NCBI GenBank assembly: GCA_963840435.1
Contig: CAWIYY010000003.1
Location: forward strand, 930,001-994,000
Length of the DNA stretch: 64,000 bases
Reading direction: 5' to 3'
From: Bog-473 sp963840435
Lineage (GTDB): Bacteria; Actinomycetota; Acidimicrobiia; Acidimicrobiales; RAAP-2
Under the pieces are notes generated by a model, which did not search any database, was not told where the DNA came from, and saw only the letters and a program-made list of their open reading frames with translations. Both the position numbers and the translations under genes were made by a program. This document shows positions 34,104-43,550 of the stretch, one piece after another (within the stretch, counting starts at the first letter, position 1; each line of letters begins with the position of its first letter).

Positions 34104-34862
34104 ATGGGATCGCCGAGAGTCCGACGTGACCCGGCGGCCGCGACCAAGGGACCGGGCCGGCCTGCCGGGTCGACCAAGCAGGGCAGCACGAAGGCGCCCG
34201 TCCCGCCGTCGGCCGGTCTCCCCGCCGAGGCCGAGGCCGGCGATGCCATCGGCGCCCCGGCCAGCAAGCGGGTCCTGCGCAGCCAGGGTCGGCGCACCAT
34301 GCGCAAGCTGCTCAACGCGGCCATGGTCGCCTTCGACAAACGCGGGTACCACGCCACTCGGGTCAACGACATCGTCGACATCGCCAAGACCTCGCACGGC
34401 ACCTTCTACCTGTACTTCTCCAACAAGGAAGACCTGTTGCGCGCTCTGGTGGCCGAGGCCGCGAGCGAGTCCCAGGGTCTCTACGACACCCTCAACGAGA
34501 TGCCCGCCCGGGGCGCGCCGCCCCAATGGGAGGACGTCCACGGCTGGGTGCAGGCCTATTCGGAGCTCTGGACCAACTACGCGCCGCTCTTCCGGATCTG
34601 GACCGACCTGGCCACGGCCGACCCCGAGCTGGTCGACATGGTCCGCAAGACGTTCACCGCCATGTCGGGCGCGCTGAGCAAGCAGATCGGCCCGGACTCC
34701 TCGGGCCACATCATCGATCCCGAAGCCGCCGGCATGGCCACCCTGGCCATGCTCGACCGCTTCCACTACCTGCGCGAGTTCGTGGGACAGCCCGTCGACG
34801 CCGTCGCCCTCGAGACGATGACGACCATGGTGTACCGGGCCCTGTTCGATCCCAACGCCTAG
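34104..34862 (+). CDS. TetR-family transcriptional regulator
   Basis: A 252-residue regulator. After a 55-residue basic, Pro/Ala-rich N-terminal extension (GRPAGSTKQGSTKAP) comes a typical TetR DNA-binding domain: RKLLNAAMVAFDKRGYHATRVNDIVDIAKTS, then HGTFYLYFSNKEDLLRAL. The C-terminal part (residues about 115-250) is a helical ligand-binding domain ending in MVYRALFDPN. It is proposed to bind CCTGAC-N6-GTCAGG, of which a perfect copy lies 42 bp upstream. An acyl-CoA effector is likely by analogy with catabolic TetR proteins such as KstR and FadR types (inference). The N-terminal extension is unusual. Confidence 0.9.
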   Translation: MGSPRVRRDPAAATKGPGRPAGSTKQGSTKAPVPPSAGLPAEAEAGDAIGAPASKRVLRSQGRRTMRKLLNAAMVAFDKRGYHATRVNDIVDIAKTSHGTFYLYFSNKEDLLRALVAEAASESQGLYDTLNEMPARGAPPQWEDVHGWVQAYSELWTNYAPLFRIWTDLATADPELVDMVRKTFTAMSGALSKQIGPDSSGHIIDPEAAGMATLAMLDRFHYLREFVGQPVDAVALETMTTMVYRALFDPNA

Positions 34863-35011
34863 CCCGCCACGCCCGGGTGCCGCCGGTCGAGCTCGTTCGC
34901 TGAAGCGACGCCCTGGAGGGGCACCCCGCCCGGACGGCCGGACTCCGCCTCGGGCGTGTCACCCCAGGCGGGTCGGACTCCGGAACTGGCCGCCGGTCTC
35001 CTCGTCCGGGA

Positions 35012-35794
35012 CTACCGGCTCTTGAAGACGCGGTCGTAAATCGTGTCCACGCCCGAGCCGTGCAAGGTGAGCCCGCCGTCGACGACCAGGTTCTGCCCGG
35101 TGACGAAGCGAGCCAGGTCCGAGCAGAGGAACACGACCACGTCGGCGATGTCCTCCGGCTCGCCCACCCGGCCGACCGGCGTGTCGCGCCGGAAGCGATC
35201 CTCCTGGTCCGGCATGTACTCGAACCACGGTGCCGTCATGGTCGTACGGATCATTCCCGGCGACACCGCGTTCACCCTGATGGTCGGCCCGTACTCGAGG
35301 GCGGCCGACGCCGTCAGCGCGGCCACGGCGGCCTTGCTGGCCGAATACGGGCCCTCCCCCGCCGCCGGTCGGGTCCCGCTGATCGAGGCCGTGCTGACGA
35401 TGGAGCCTCCCCCGCCGGCCAGCAGGTGCGGCACCGCGGCGCGGATGCCGGCCCAGACCCCGGTCAGGTTGACCCGCAGCACGCGGTCCCATTCGGCAGG
35501 ATCGAGCTCGTGCAGCTTGTTGAAGGCGGACGTGCCCGCGTTGTTGTAGATGATCGACAGGCCGCCCAGCTCGGCCGCCGCGGCGTCGACCGCGGCTTGC
35601 ATCGCCTCGGGGTCACCCACGTCGACCGCGTAGCTGGGTCCACCGATCTCCTTGGCGGTGGCTTGGGCCGAGTCGCCGTCGACGTCGAAGACGGCGACCG
35701 TCGCCCCCTCCTCGGCCATGCGTCGGCAGGTGGCCCGGCCGATACCCGACCCACCCCCGGTGACCACGGCTCGCGCTCCCTCAAGTAGACCCAT
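35012..35794 (-). CDS. Short-chain dehydrogenase/reductase
   Basis: A 260-residue classical SDR: TGGGSGIGRA (cofactor loop), VFDVDGD (Asp preferring NAD), NNAGTSAFN, the catalytic Ser in STASISGTRP, YSASK, and SPGMIRTTMT. The C-terminus has FVTGQNLVVDGGLTLHGSG. Likely oxidises a hydroxyl group, for instance of a 3-hydroxyacyl-CoA or a cyclic alcohol. Its ATG lies 14 bp inside the thioesterase gene, so the two are translationally linked. The 149-bp convergent gap to the TetR gene shows no feature. Confidence 0.92.
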   Translation of the reverse strand: MGLLEGARAVVTGGGSGIGRATCRRMAEEGATVAVFDVDGDSAQATAKEIGGPSYAVDVGDPEAMQAAVDAAAAELGGLSIIYNNAGTSAFNKLHELDPAEWDRVLRVNLTGVWAGIRAAVPHLLAGGGGSIVSTASISGTRPAAGEGPYSASKAAVAALTASAALEYGPTIRVNAVSPGMIRTTMTAPWFEYMPDQEDRFRRDTPVGRVGEPEDIADVVVFLCSDLARFVTGQNLVVDGGLTLHGSGVDTIYDRVFKSR

Positions 35795-36710
35795 CGGCCC
35801 TCTCCTCTCGTCTGTCCTCGGCTCGTTGGAGCCAGGGCGGCTTCTCGGGCATCACCATCGGCTCGTCGAGCTCGCGGATCAGCAGTTCCTGCGCCATGCT
35901 GAGGTGGAGCGTGCCGTCCTCACCGTGCATGGTGGCCCGGATGGTCGACCGACCGCCGGCGTTCACCAAGGCGTGGAGATCGAAGAGGTTCCAGACGTCA
36001 GCCCGCCAGGGTCGATGGAACCACAGGGCGTGATCGAGGCTGGTGTCGGTGTGGGTGCCCCAGACGCCGAGGCTCAGCGGACGGAAGGCAGCGCCGGTCA
36101 TGTCCGAGAAGTAGGCCAGGACGCAGGCGTGGATCGCCGGGTCGTCGGGCAGCGGCTCCCTGGTCCGGAACCAGCAGCGCCGGGTGGAGAGATAGGTCCC
36201 GTCCGACCGTTGCTCGGTGTGGCCGACCTCGCGGATGTCGAACGGGAACGGCGCCTCGAAGCCCTCGATGTCCATGGGACCGGGGATGCCCGAACCGGCC
36301 GCCAACTGGTACTCGTCGCCCGGCTCGGGCGCGTGGAACGAGCAGGTCATGCGGAACGTCTCCCTGCCCTCGACCGCGCTGACCACGGCGCGGGTGGAGA
36401 ACGAACGGCCGTCGCGGATGGGCTCGACCTGGTGGATCGTGGTGGCGCCCGGAGGTGTCGGGCGAAGGAAGTAGCCGTGCAGGGAGTGGACGTTCGATGC
36501 AGGGGGCGCGGTCTTGAGCGCGGCGTTCAGGGCCTGGGCCACCACCATGCCCCCAAAGGTGCGGCCGCCGAACCACCAATTTGGGCTCGCCGTCGCGAAG
36601 GTCTGCCGCTCCCCCTGCGCGGGACCCGACTCGGTCGCCTCGATCGCGTGAACCAGGTCGGCGACGGTGGCCGATATGACCTCTGCCTGCTCTGCCGGGT
36701 CAAGCTCCAC
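35781..36710 (-). CDS. tesB: Acyl-CoA thioesterase II (TesB family)
   Basis: A 309-residue double-hotdog thioesterase. WWFGGRTFGGMVVAQAL near residue 45 and VHSLHGYFLRP near residue 75 belong to the first hotdog. HTDTSLDHALWFHRPWRADVW near residue 240 contains the active-site Asp/Thr region, and the C-terminus ends MAQELLIRE. It hydrolyses acyl-CoA to free acid and CoA, probably to recycle CoA from dead-end intermediates. Starts at GTG; co-directional with the SDR and the AllA-like gene. Confidence 0.9.
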   Translation of the reverse strand: MELDPAEQAEVISATVADLVHAIEATESGPAQGERQTFATASPNWWFGGRTFGGMVVAQALNAALKTAPPASNVHSLHGYFLRPTPPGATTIHQVEPIRDGRSFSTRAVVSAVEGRETFRMTCSFHAPEPGDEYQLAAGSGIPGPMDIEGFEAPFPFDIREVGHTEQRSDGTYLSTRRCWFRTREPLPDDPAIHACVLAYFSDMTGAAFRPLSLGVWGTHTDTSLDHALWFHRPWRADVWNLFDLHALVNAGGRSTIRATMHGEDGTLHLSMAQELLIRELDEPMVMPEKPPWLQRAEDRREERADGST

Positions 36711-36737
36711 TGCTCGCTCCGGGACTCACCGGCAGGC

Positions 36738-37241
36738 TCACGACAGGTCCACCTCGACCGACAATCCCTTGGCCGCCAGGTCCATGCACCGGTTGTCCTC
36801 GGCGTAGCGGAGACCCTGCACGTTGAACAGTCGCACTTCCGGCGCCTCGACAGGGAACGGTCCCCAGTGCCAGGTGCCCCGGTGCAAGACGAACGGCTCG
36901 AGGGGCTCGAGGCGGAAGACCCGGATCGACTCGACCTCGTCGGGTCGCTCGAACTCCACGTCGGCCGGCGCCACCGCGATCACGGCGGGCACGTCCAGCG
37001 CCATCAAGGCCTGGGTATGAGTCTCGTGACGGAACAGCATCTCGCAGCCCAGCCCGTTGGTCAGCTGGGGCACTTCGCTGCGGGCGTGGCCGATCACGTT
37101 CACGTGGGCGTCCTCCCACAGGAACGTCATGCGCTCCTCACCGTCCCTCGGATCGGTGTCGGACACGGGAACCCACCCGAAGGGCGCCCAAACGTCGGCT
37201 CGGAGAGGCTCGGGGATGACGGCTTTGGCGTAACCTGACAC
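36738..37241 (-). CDS. Ureidoglycolate lyase (AllA)-like cupin-fold protein
   Basis: A 167-residue protein of the AllA family: AVIPEPLRADVWAPFGWV, then LFRHETHTQALMALDVPAVIAVAP and the FVLHRGTWHWGPFP strand typical of the ureidoglycolate lyase fold. Whether it acts on ureidoglycolate is doubtful, since no other allantoin gene is near. The only start that keeps the first conserved block is GTG 37241. TAGACT on the minus strand (37249-37254) is 7 nt before it, so the mRNA is leaderless and the operator covers the start codon. Confidence 0.72.
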   Translation of the reverse strand: MSGYAKAVIPEPLRADVWAPFGWVPVSDTDPRDGEERMTFLWEDAHVNVIGHARSEVPQLTNGLGCEMLFRHETHTQALMALDVPAVIAVAPADVEFERPDEVESIRVFRLEPLEPFVLHRGTWHWGPFPVEAPEVRLFNVQGLRYAEDNRCMDLAAKGLSVEVDLS

Positions 37242-37251
37242 CCGAGTCAGT
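37234..37251. promoter_or_regulatory. Operator-like inverted repeat (11/12), divergent AllA-like/cupin promoters
   Basis: CCTGAC-N6-GTCAGT. It overlaps the GTG start and the TAGACT -10 of the minus-strand AllA-like gene, and on the plus strand TAACCT (37231-37236) is a possible -10 for the cupin gene, which has GGGAGGG before its ATG. One bound dimer could silence both promoters. Confidence 0.65.
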
Positions 37252-37277
37252 CTAGGAAAGGTTGGGAGGGCCCGAGA

Positions 37278-37661
37278 ATGGACGTGCGCAGCATCGAGGA
37301 CAAGGCGCCAGTCGTCGAGCACAACGGCACCGTTCCGGTGTGGTGGATGATCGAGTCCAGGGAGTTCAAGGAGATCACCGACGGGGGCTACCTCGAGCTG
37401 GTCAACGAGTTCGAGGTCCCCGGCGGCGGCATGGTCGACCCCCACTCCCATCCGACCCACGAGTTCTATTACGTCATGAACGGCCGCGGGGTCATGACGA
37501 TCGACGGGGAGGACCGGGACATCGCGCAGGGTGACCTGGTGTACATCCCACCGGACAAGGTGCACTCCCTTCGCCCCACCACCGACCACGCGCCGATCCA
37601 CTGCTTCTGCTTTGCGGTCGGCGTGAAGGGTGCAGGCGAAATCAACTACACCTCCCACTAG
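37278..37661 (+). CDS. Small cupin-domain protein
   Basis: A 127-residue single-domain cupin. Motif 1 is PHSHPTHEFYYVMNGRGVM, with two His and a Glu as metal ligands near residues 57-63; motif 2 is LVYIPPDKVHSLRPT, with the last His. It might be a dioxygenase, isomerase or sensor; the substrate is unknown. It is followed directly by the 2-hydroxyacid dehydrogenase (GTG next to the TAG), so they are co-translated, and it is divergent from the AllA-like gene under a shared operator. Confidence 0.85.
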   Translation: MDVRSIEDKAPVVEHNGTVPVWWMIESREFKEITDGGYLELVNEFEVPGGGMVDPHSHPTHEFYYVMNGRGVMTIDGEDRDIAQGDLVYIPPDKVHSLRPTTDHAPIHCFCFAVGVKGAGEINYTSH

Positions 37662-38622
37662 GTGGGCCGCGTCCTCGTCACCCGCCGGCTGACCGAGGGC
37701 GGGACCGATCCGCTGCTGCACGACGGCCACGAGGTCATCGAGCCGGCGCAGCCACCCTCACCCAACGAGTTGGCCCGCTACGCGGGCGAGGTCGACGGCA
37801 TCGTCTGCCATCTGACGGACCGCATGGACAGGACCATCTTCGAAGCCGGGCGGGCGGGAAAGCTGCAGGTGGTGGCCAACGCTGCTGTGGGCTACGACAA
37901 CATCGACGTTGCCTCGGCCCAGGACTGCGGGATCGCGGTGTGCAACACGCCGGGGGTCCTCGACGACACCACGGCCGATCTGGCATTCCTGCTCATCCTG
38001 GCGGCGACCCGACAGAGCACCCAGGCGGAGAACGACCTCCGAGAAGGACGTTGGACCGGTTGGGGGTTCGACACCCACCTTGCCCGCGACGTCTATGGAA
38101 CGACCCTCGGGCTGGTCGGGATATGGCCGGATCGGCCGCGCCGTGGCACAGAGAGCAGCCGGCTTCGAAATGGAGGTCCTCCACACGACGCGCCACGACA
38201 CTGGAGTTCCCGGTTACGTGGCTTCCCTGCACGAACTGTTGCAGCGCTCGGACATCGTCAGCCTTCATGTTCCCCTGAGCGAGACGACTCGGCACCTCAT
38301 TGGCGCACCGGAGTTGGCTCTGATGAAGCCGACGGCCGTCCTCGTCAACACGGCGCGGGGACCAGTCGTCGACGAGGACGCGCTGGCCGATGCTCTGGAG
38401 GCGGGGTCCCTCTACGCGGCGGGGCTCGACGTGTTCGACGGCGAACCGGCGGTCAACCCCCGGTTGTTGAAGGCACCGCGTACGACGCTTCTTCCTCACA
38501 TAGGCAGTGCAACCATCGGGACGCGTACTCGGATGGCGCGGCTGGCATGTCAAGGAGTTTCAGACGTCCTGGCGGGACGAACTCCGCCGAACCTCATCGT
38601 TCCGACAATTCGCGCGTCGTAA
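37662..38622 (+). pseudogene. D-isomer 2-hydroxyacid dehydrogenase, frameshifted
   Basis: The N-terminal part (VGRVLVTRRLTEGGTDPLL to THLARDVYGTTLGLVG) is in one frame and the rest (GYGRIGRAVAQRAAGFEME to PPNLIVPTIRAS) in another. One extra G in the GGG at 38118-38120 explains the switch, since its removal restores LVGYGRIGRAVA, the NAD-binding GxGxxG. The second part keeps NTARGPVVDEDAL and the catalytic LLPHIGSAT. The intact protein would be about 320 residues, a glyoxylate/hydroxypyruvate reductase-like enzyme. With only one indel and no other damage, a sequencing error or very recent mutation is likely. Confidence 0.85.
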
Positions 38623-38724
38623 CGACCGTTCCTTCCCGGGATTGGTCTCACGGAAGGCCTTCTCGGTTAAAGACACACTTACCATCAGCTCGCTCGCGTA
38701 GTTGTGTCCTGGCGGAAGGAACGC

Positions 38725-41714
38725 ATGCGTCACTTTCGAACCCTTGCGGTCGCAGCTCTTTGTGCTTCCACGGTGTTGCTTGCCATTGGCATTGTCGGCA
38801 CTCCCCTGGAGAGTTCGCCCGCGGGGGCTACGTCCCCTCAGTGGCAGACGACGGCCTCGTTTCCGCCGCTTGCCAATGTCAGCGCCATTTCGTGTGCTCC
38901 CAGTGCATTTCCGGCATCAACCACGTGTGTTGCGGTCGGCGAAGAGGGATACAACGTTCCATCCATCATCGTCACTAGCGACGGAGGATCCACTTGGAGC
39001 ACAGTGTCGCATCCACTGGGCACCTCGACATTTGCGAGCGTGTCGTGCCCTACAGACTCCGTCTGCTTTCCGGCGTCAGATCAGGGGATCTTCAAGTCAA
39101 CTAATAGCGGTGATCTCCTGGCGCTTTAGGTTCCGTCCTTTACGGCAGCACTGGAATTTCGTGCTTCACGGCTGACGAGTGCACTGCTGTTGCCGGCGGT
39201 TCGATCATCTCAACGGTGGATGGTCAAACTTGGAACCCACAAACTCCGCCCACCGGTTGGCGACCTTTCCAGCGTGTCGTGCCCACGCGAAACGATATGC
39301 GTTGCTATTGGGCTGCTCGGCGGGAATCCAGCAATATTCGGGACTCAGAATGGACGCCACCTGGTCAACTTCGAGCGACCATTGTCGCCGCACTCTCAGA
39401 AGTTTCTTGTGGACGGCCACAAATTGTGTTGCCGTCGGGATCAACAACTCCGGCGAGCACGGCAACCAATTTCGATCGATTGACCTCACTCACTGGTCCA
39501 CCGCTACAACGAGTCCGTAGGTGCATCGCTCAACGCTGTTAGCTGCATCGATGGCTCCTGCTTCGCGGTAGGCAGCAACTCGAGTTCTGTTCCCTACGCC
39601 CTGGATCTACGAGCAACGGGACCACATGGGTGTCGCAGACCACGCCCACTAATGCAGTCGATCTCAAGGCCTGTCTTGCGCCAGTGCCGTCGACTGTGTT
39701 GCAGTCGGAGGACTCGGAGTCACTGGCTCGGGTTCAATCATCATCGGAACGACAACTGGGTCAGCTATGGGATGACCAGACACCTCCGCGCGGCACAGGA
39801 TCAATCAACGCCGTGTCGTGCCAAGGTTCAAGCGGTTGCATCGCAGCGCGGAGTCGACTCAGTTGTCCTCCTCGCGCGAACCACGGGAGGACCTGGGAAC
39901 CTCAATCGGTGCCGACACAGGTCGACGGACTAGACGGCCTCGCCTGCCCAACCGTCTCGAACTGCACCGCCGTCGGATTCGGCGACTTTGAAACTGGAGC
40001 CATCATCGGCACGGTCGACGGTGGCGCCAACTGGAACTCAGAGCCTGTTCCGTCAGGGACCGGCACGATACTGGGCGTGGCCTGTCCGACCACAACCGCC
40101 TGCCAAGCAGTGAGTTCGTCGACCGCCGAGCCACCGAGCATCATCGGCACCGCCAATGGTGGATCCAACTGGTCCGCCGAGGTGATACCGGGCGACATCG
40201 TGAGCCTGCAGGCGATCGCGTGCCCCGATGCATCGACGTGCGTTGCCCTCGGCAGCACATCGACTGGACCAGCCATCATCAATACGGTGAACGGTGGGGC
40301 CAACTGGTCTCATGAGTCCGTGCCGTCGGGCGTCACGGCGCTGAACGGGATCTCGTGCTCGAGCGACGCGAACTGCGTGGCTGTCGGTTCCACCGTGCTC
40401 TCAACCGGCAACGGTGGAACCCAGTGGAACGACCTGGGCAACCCACTGGGATCGACCGCGCTGTCCTCAGTCTCGTGCCTGAGCACCGCCACCTGCACCA
40501 CCGTCGGCGCCACGAGCATCCTGCAGACGGCGAACGGCGGCACCACATGGAATCCACAGGCGGCGCCTGCCGGCGTGGCGAACCTCCTCACCGTGTCCTG
40601 TGTCGGGCCGGCCAACTGCGTCGCCGGGGGCAGCGCCGCAAACGGCGGCGGAATGATCGTGACCCTCTTGGCTCCGCCCACCGTCACGACGACCGGCCTG
40701 CCCGCGGGATCCATCGGCGTGCCCTACGCCAGCAGCCTCAGTGCGACCGGCGGGCTCGCCCCCTACAGCTGGTCGATCACGGCCGGAGCGCTCCCATCCG
40801 GACTGCAGCTCACCCCCGGCGGCGAAATCAGCGGTACCCCGATCCTCCCGGGCGACTACACCGTCACCGTCACGGTGACCGACGCCAATCAGCTCTCGGG
40901 GAGCACCGACTTCACCCTGGACGTCGGGCCGCTCGGACCTCCGGGGTATTGGGAGGTGGCCAGCGACGGCGGCATCTTCAGTTATGGCGGCGCTCCGTTC
41001 TACGGCTCGACCGGCGGTCTCCATCTGAACGCCCCGATCGTCGGCATGGCCGTCACTCCCAACGGCGCCGGCTACTGGTTGCTGGCTTCGGACGGCGGCA
41101 TCTTCGCCTTCGGCGACGCCGTCTTCTATGGCTCGACCGGCGGCATGCACCTGAACGCCCCGATTGTCGGAATGACACCCACCCCTGATGGAAGGGGTTA
41201 CTGGCTTGTCGCTTCGGATGGAGGGATCTTCAGCTACGGCGATGCGACCTTTTATGGATCCACCGGAGCGATCAAGCTCGACAAGCCCATCGTCGGGATG
41301 GCGTCCACCACCGACGGGCACGGCTATTGGCTGGTCGCCTCCGATGGCGGCGTGTTCTCGTTCGGCGACGCCCACTTCGACGGTTCGACCGGAGGCCTGC
41401 CCCTCCAGAAGCCGATCGTGGGCATGGCCGCCGCTCCCGACGGGAGCGGCTACTGGCTGGTCGCCTCCGATGGCGGCATCTTCAGCTTCGGCAACGTGGG
41501 CTACTTCGGCTCCACCGGTGGCCGACCGCTCAGCGCCCCCATCGTGAGCATGGAGCACACGGCCGATGGGCAGGGGTACTGGCTGGTCGCCCGGGACGGA
41601 GGGATCTTCAGCTTCGGTGACGCCGCCTTCGACGGTTCCGCCGGCGGTCTGCACTTGAACCAGCCGGTCGTCGGCATGGCGGCCATCCAGTCGTTGGGCT
41701 CCTCCCCGGGCTGA
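38725..41714 (+). pseudogene. Large secreted repeat protein, 5' half broken by several indels
   Basis: A signal peptide (MRHFRTLAVAALCASTVLLAIG) starts at ATG 38725 after GGAAGGA. Several 'VSCPTxxxCxAVG...GGxxW' (BNR/Ycf48-like) units follow, but they jump between the three frames at about 39125, 39256, 39390, 39410 and several points up to 39,900. From about 39,905 the frame stays open to 41714: five more such units, a putative Ig domain (PPTVTTTGLPAGSIGVPYASS), then six 42-residue repeats. The intact protein would be near 1,000 residues. Its GC content is clearly lower before 39.9 kb. It may be decayed or affected by assembly errors. Confidence 0.8.
40947..41702 (+). repeat. Six exact-period 126-bp (42-aa) repeats
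   Basis: Units start at 40947, 41073, 41199, 41325, 41451 and 41577, each encoding a version of YWLVASDGGIFSFGDA, FYGSTGG, LxxPIVGM and TPDGxG. The period is exactly 126 bp with no indels between units. The Trp/Gly/Asp pattern suggests blades of a beta-propeller-like surface domain; the last repeat is degenerate at its end. Such repeats are common in secreted proteins of acidimicrobial actinobacteria (my knowledge, not checked here). Confidence 0.85.
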
Positions 41715-41744
41715 CAGGACTGACCGGACTGACCGGGCTGACCA
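41712..41744 (+). repeat. 9-bp tandem repeat at a convergent gene end
   Basis: CTGACAGGA, CTGACCGGA, CTGACCGGG and a partial CTGACC run in tandem from the stop codon of the repeat protein. It lies in the 46-bp gap before the NiCoT stop. No hairpin or T-run is visible. Confidence 0.55.
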
Positions 41745-41760
41745 TCCCGCCCACACTGCG

Positions 41761-42882
41761 TCAGACCGAGACCACCTCGTCCGCTGGCTCCGCGACCAGC
41801 GCGTCGTTCCACTTCTCCTCCACCCGGGCCAGCCGCCAGTACACGAGGGCCACCGCCCACGTGGCGACGAAGAGTCCCACGATGGCGAACCCGGCGGTGT
41901 TGATGTTGAAACCCTTCACCACGTTCCAGAACGGCGAGTTCAGTCTCGCTTCCTGGCCCAGCAGGCCGAGCAGCTCAATCGTGCCGATGAGGAAGGCCAC
42001 GGCCACCGACAGGCCGGTCATGGTCAGGTTGTAGAAGACCTTGCGCACCGGGTTCGAGAAGGCCCAGTCGTAGGCGAAGTTCATGAAGCAGCCGTCGAGC
42101 GTATCGAACAGGCACATGCCCGCCGCGAAGAGCAGCGGCAGCGAGATGACCGCATAGAACGGCAACCCGCCCACCACCGCCGAACCGGCCAGGACGAGCA
42201 GCGCCACCTCGGTCGCGGTGTCGAATCCGAGGCCGAAGAGGACTCCGACCGGATACATCTTCCACGGGGTGTCGATGCGCTTCGCGTACCCGCCGAGGAA
42301 GCGGTTCATGACGCCCCGCTTGTCCAGCTGGCGCTCGAGCTCGTCGTGGTCGAAGTGGCCGGAACGCATCTGGCGGTAGACGCCGATGATGGAGACCAGC
42401 ACGATCACGTTCAGCAGGGCGATGAGATAGAGGAAGGCGCCCGACACGGAGGTGCCCACGATGGTGGTGGCCGAGTGCAGGCCCGAGGATTGCTGGCTGA
42501 CCTGCAGGTTGAGGGCGCGGATGCCGAAGTTCAGGACCACGGCCAGGACGAAGACGATGGTGGAGTGGCCCAGCGAGAAGAAGAACCCCACCCCGAGGGG
42601 GCGTTGGCCCTCGTGGACCAGCTTGCGGGTGGTGTTGTCGATCGCCGCGATGTGGTCGGCGTCGAAGGCGTGTCGCATGCCCAGCGTGAAGGCCAGGACG
42701 CCGGTGCCCAGACCGAACAGCTTCGTCTGCGAGACGTGGAAGTGGTGACCGACCGCCATGAGCAGGAGCGACCAACCGACGACGTTGAGCACCAGCACGG
42801 TCAGGGCCATCCCGCCGACCCGGGCCCACTCCCGTCCCGTGAGACCGTTGCGCAGCGCCGCCATCCGGCCCGCCTTCGCCAT
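41761..42882 (-). CDS. Nickel/cobalt transporter, NiCoT (HoxN/NixA) family
   Basis: A 373-residue permease with eight predicted helices. The diagnostic RHAFDADHIAAIDNTTRKL lies in helix 2 and GFFFSLGHSTIVF in helix 3; LGFDTATEVALL is the third signature. It takes up Ni2+ or Co2+ with high affinity for enzymes such as urease, hydrogenase or B12 synthesis. The start ATG at 42882 is preferred over a GTG 9 bp upstream because AGGAGG is 8 nt before the ATG and overlaps the GTG. Divergent from a Fur-family regulator with an inverted repeat between. Confidence 0.93.
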   Translation of the reverse strand: MAKAGRMAALRNGLTGREWARVGGMALTVLVLNVVGWSLLLMAVGHHFHVSQTKLFGLGTGVLAFTLGMRHAFDADHIAAIDNTTRKLVHEGQRPLGVGFFFSLGHSTIVFVLAVVLNFGIRALNLQVSQQSSGLHSATTIVGTSVSGAFLYLIALLNVIVLVSIIGVYRQMRSGHFDHDELERQLDKRGVMNRFLGGYAKRIDTPWKMYPVGVLFGLGFDTATEVALLVLAGSAVVGGLPFYAVISLPLLFAAGMCLFDTLDGCFMNFAYDWAFSNPVRKVFYNLTMTGLSVAVAFLIGTIELLGLLGQEARLNSPFWNVVKGFNINTAGFAIVGLFVATWAVALVYWRLARVEEKWNDALVAEPADEVVSV

Positions 42883-42929
42883 CGTCGCCACCTCCTGTCC
42901 TGGCTGGCCGATCGCCTGCCACTCTAGGA

Positions 42930-42952
42930 CTATTGCGAGTCATTCGTAATAG
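42930..42952. promoter_or_regulatory. Fur/Nur-type inverted repeat
   Basis: CTATTGCGA and TCGTAATAG surround a short centre, an AT-rich 23-bp near-palindrome with one mismatched pair, in the gap between the nickel/cobalt transporter and the Fur-family gene. The layout matches metal-responsive repression by Fur-superfamily proteins. Confidence 0.65.
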
Positions 42953-43016
42953 ACATCCAGCTTGGATGTCGACGGCTGCACCCCCCAGCCGAGGAGCGGA
43001 AGGGCACGCCGGTACC

Positions 43017-43493
43017 ATGGCGGCTGGTGACGAAATGACCCGGCACGCTCAGACGCACGAGGCCGGGCTCGGCAAGGCCGACACGCTCGAGGAGGCGTTC
43101 GAGCTCGTGCGCCAGCACGGTGGCCGCGTCACCTCGTCACGCCGCATCTTGCTGCGTGCGCTCTTTGCCTCGAGCGGCCATCGGACGGCCGAGGAACTGG
43201 CTGTCGAAGTCCAGACCGAGGACCCCGACATCCACCTCTCGACGATCTACCGGAACCTCGAGGAGCTCGAGCGACTCGGTGTGGTGGTGCACTCGCACTT
43301 CGGACACGGTCCGGCCACCTACCACCTGGCCAGTTCCGTGCACGGGCACTTCGTCTGCGAAGAGTGCGGCACGCTCATCGAGGCGCCCGATTCCCTCTTC
43401 GCCGGGTTGGCCCAAGCGGCACAAGCGAAGTTCGGGTTCGCCATCGACCCGCATCACTTCGCCCTGCTCGGGCGCTGCGCCAACTGCCGCTGA
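43017..43493 (+). CDS. Fur-family metalloregulator (Zur/Nur-like)
   Basis: A 158-residue regulator. The winged-helix domain covers LEEAFELVRQHGGRVTSSRRILLRAL to DIHLSTIYRNLEELERLGVV; the dimerisation domain has YHLASSVHGHFVCEECG and ends GRCANC, giving two CxxC zinc sites. HSHFGHGPATYHLA supplies a His-rich regulatory site. The partner transporter suggests nickel or cobalt sensing (Nur-like), though zinc cannot be excluded. Start at ATG 43017 was chosen over ATG 43035, as GGAAGG is upstream. Confidence 0.87.
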   Translation: MAAGDEMTRHAQTHEAGLGKADTLEEAFELVRQHGGRVTSSRRILLRALFASSGHRTAEELAVEVQTEDPDIHLSTIYRNLEELERLGVVVHSHFGHGPATYHLASSVHGHFVCEECGTLIEAPDSLFAGLAQAAQAKFGFAIDPHHFALLGRCANCR

Positions 43494-43550
43494 CCTCGGC
43501 GCAGACGCTCACGCTCGACGTCTCGCCGGCTCGCCCAGAGGGACCTCAGC

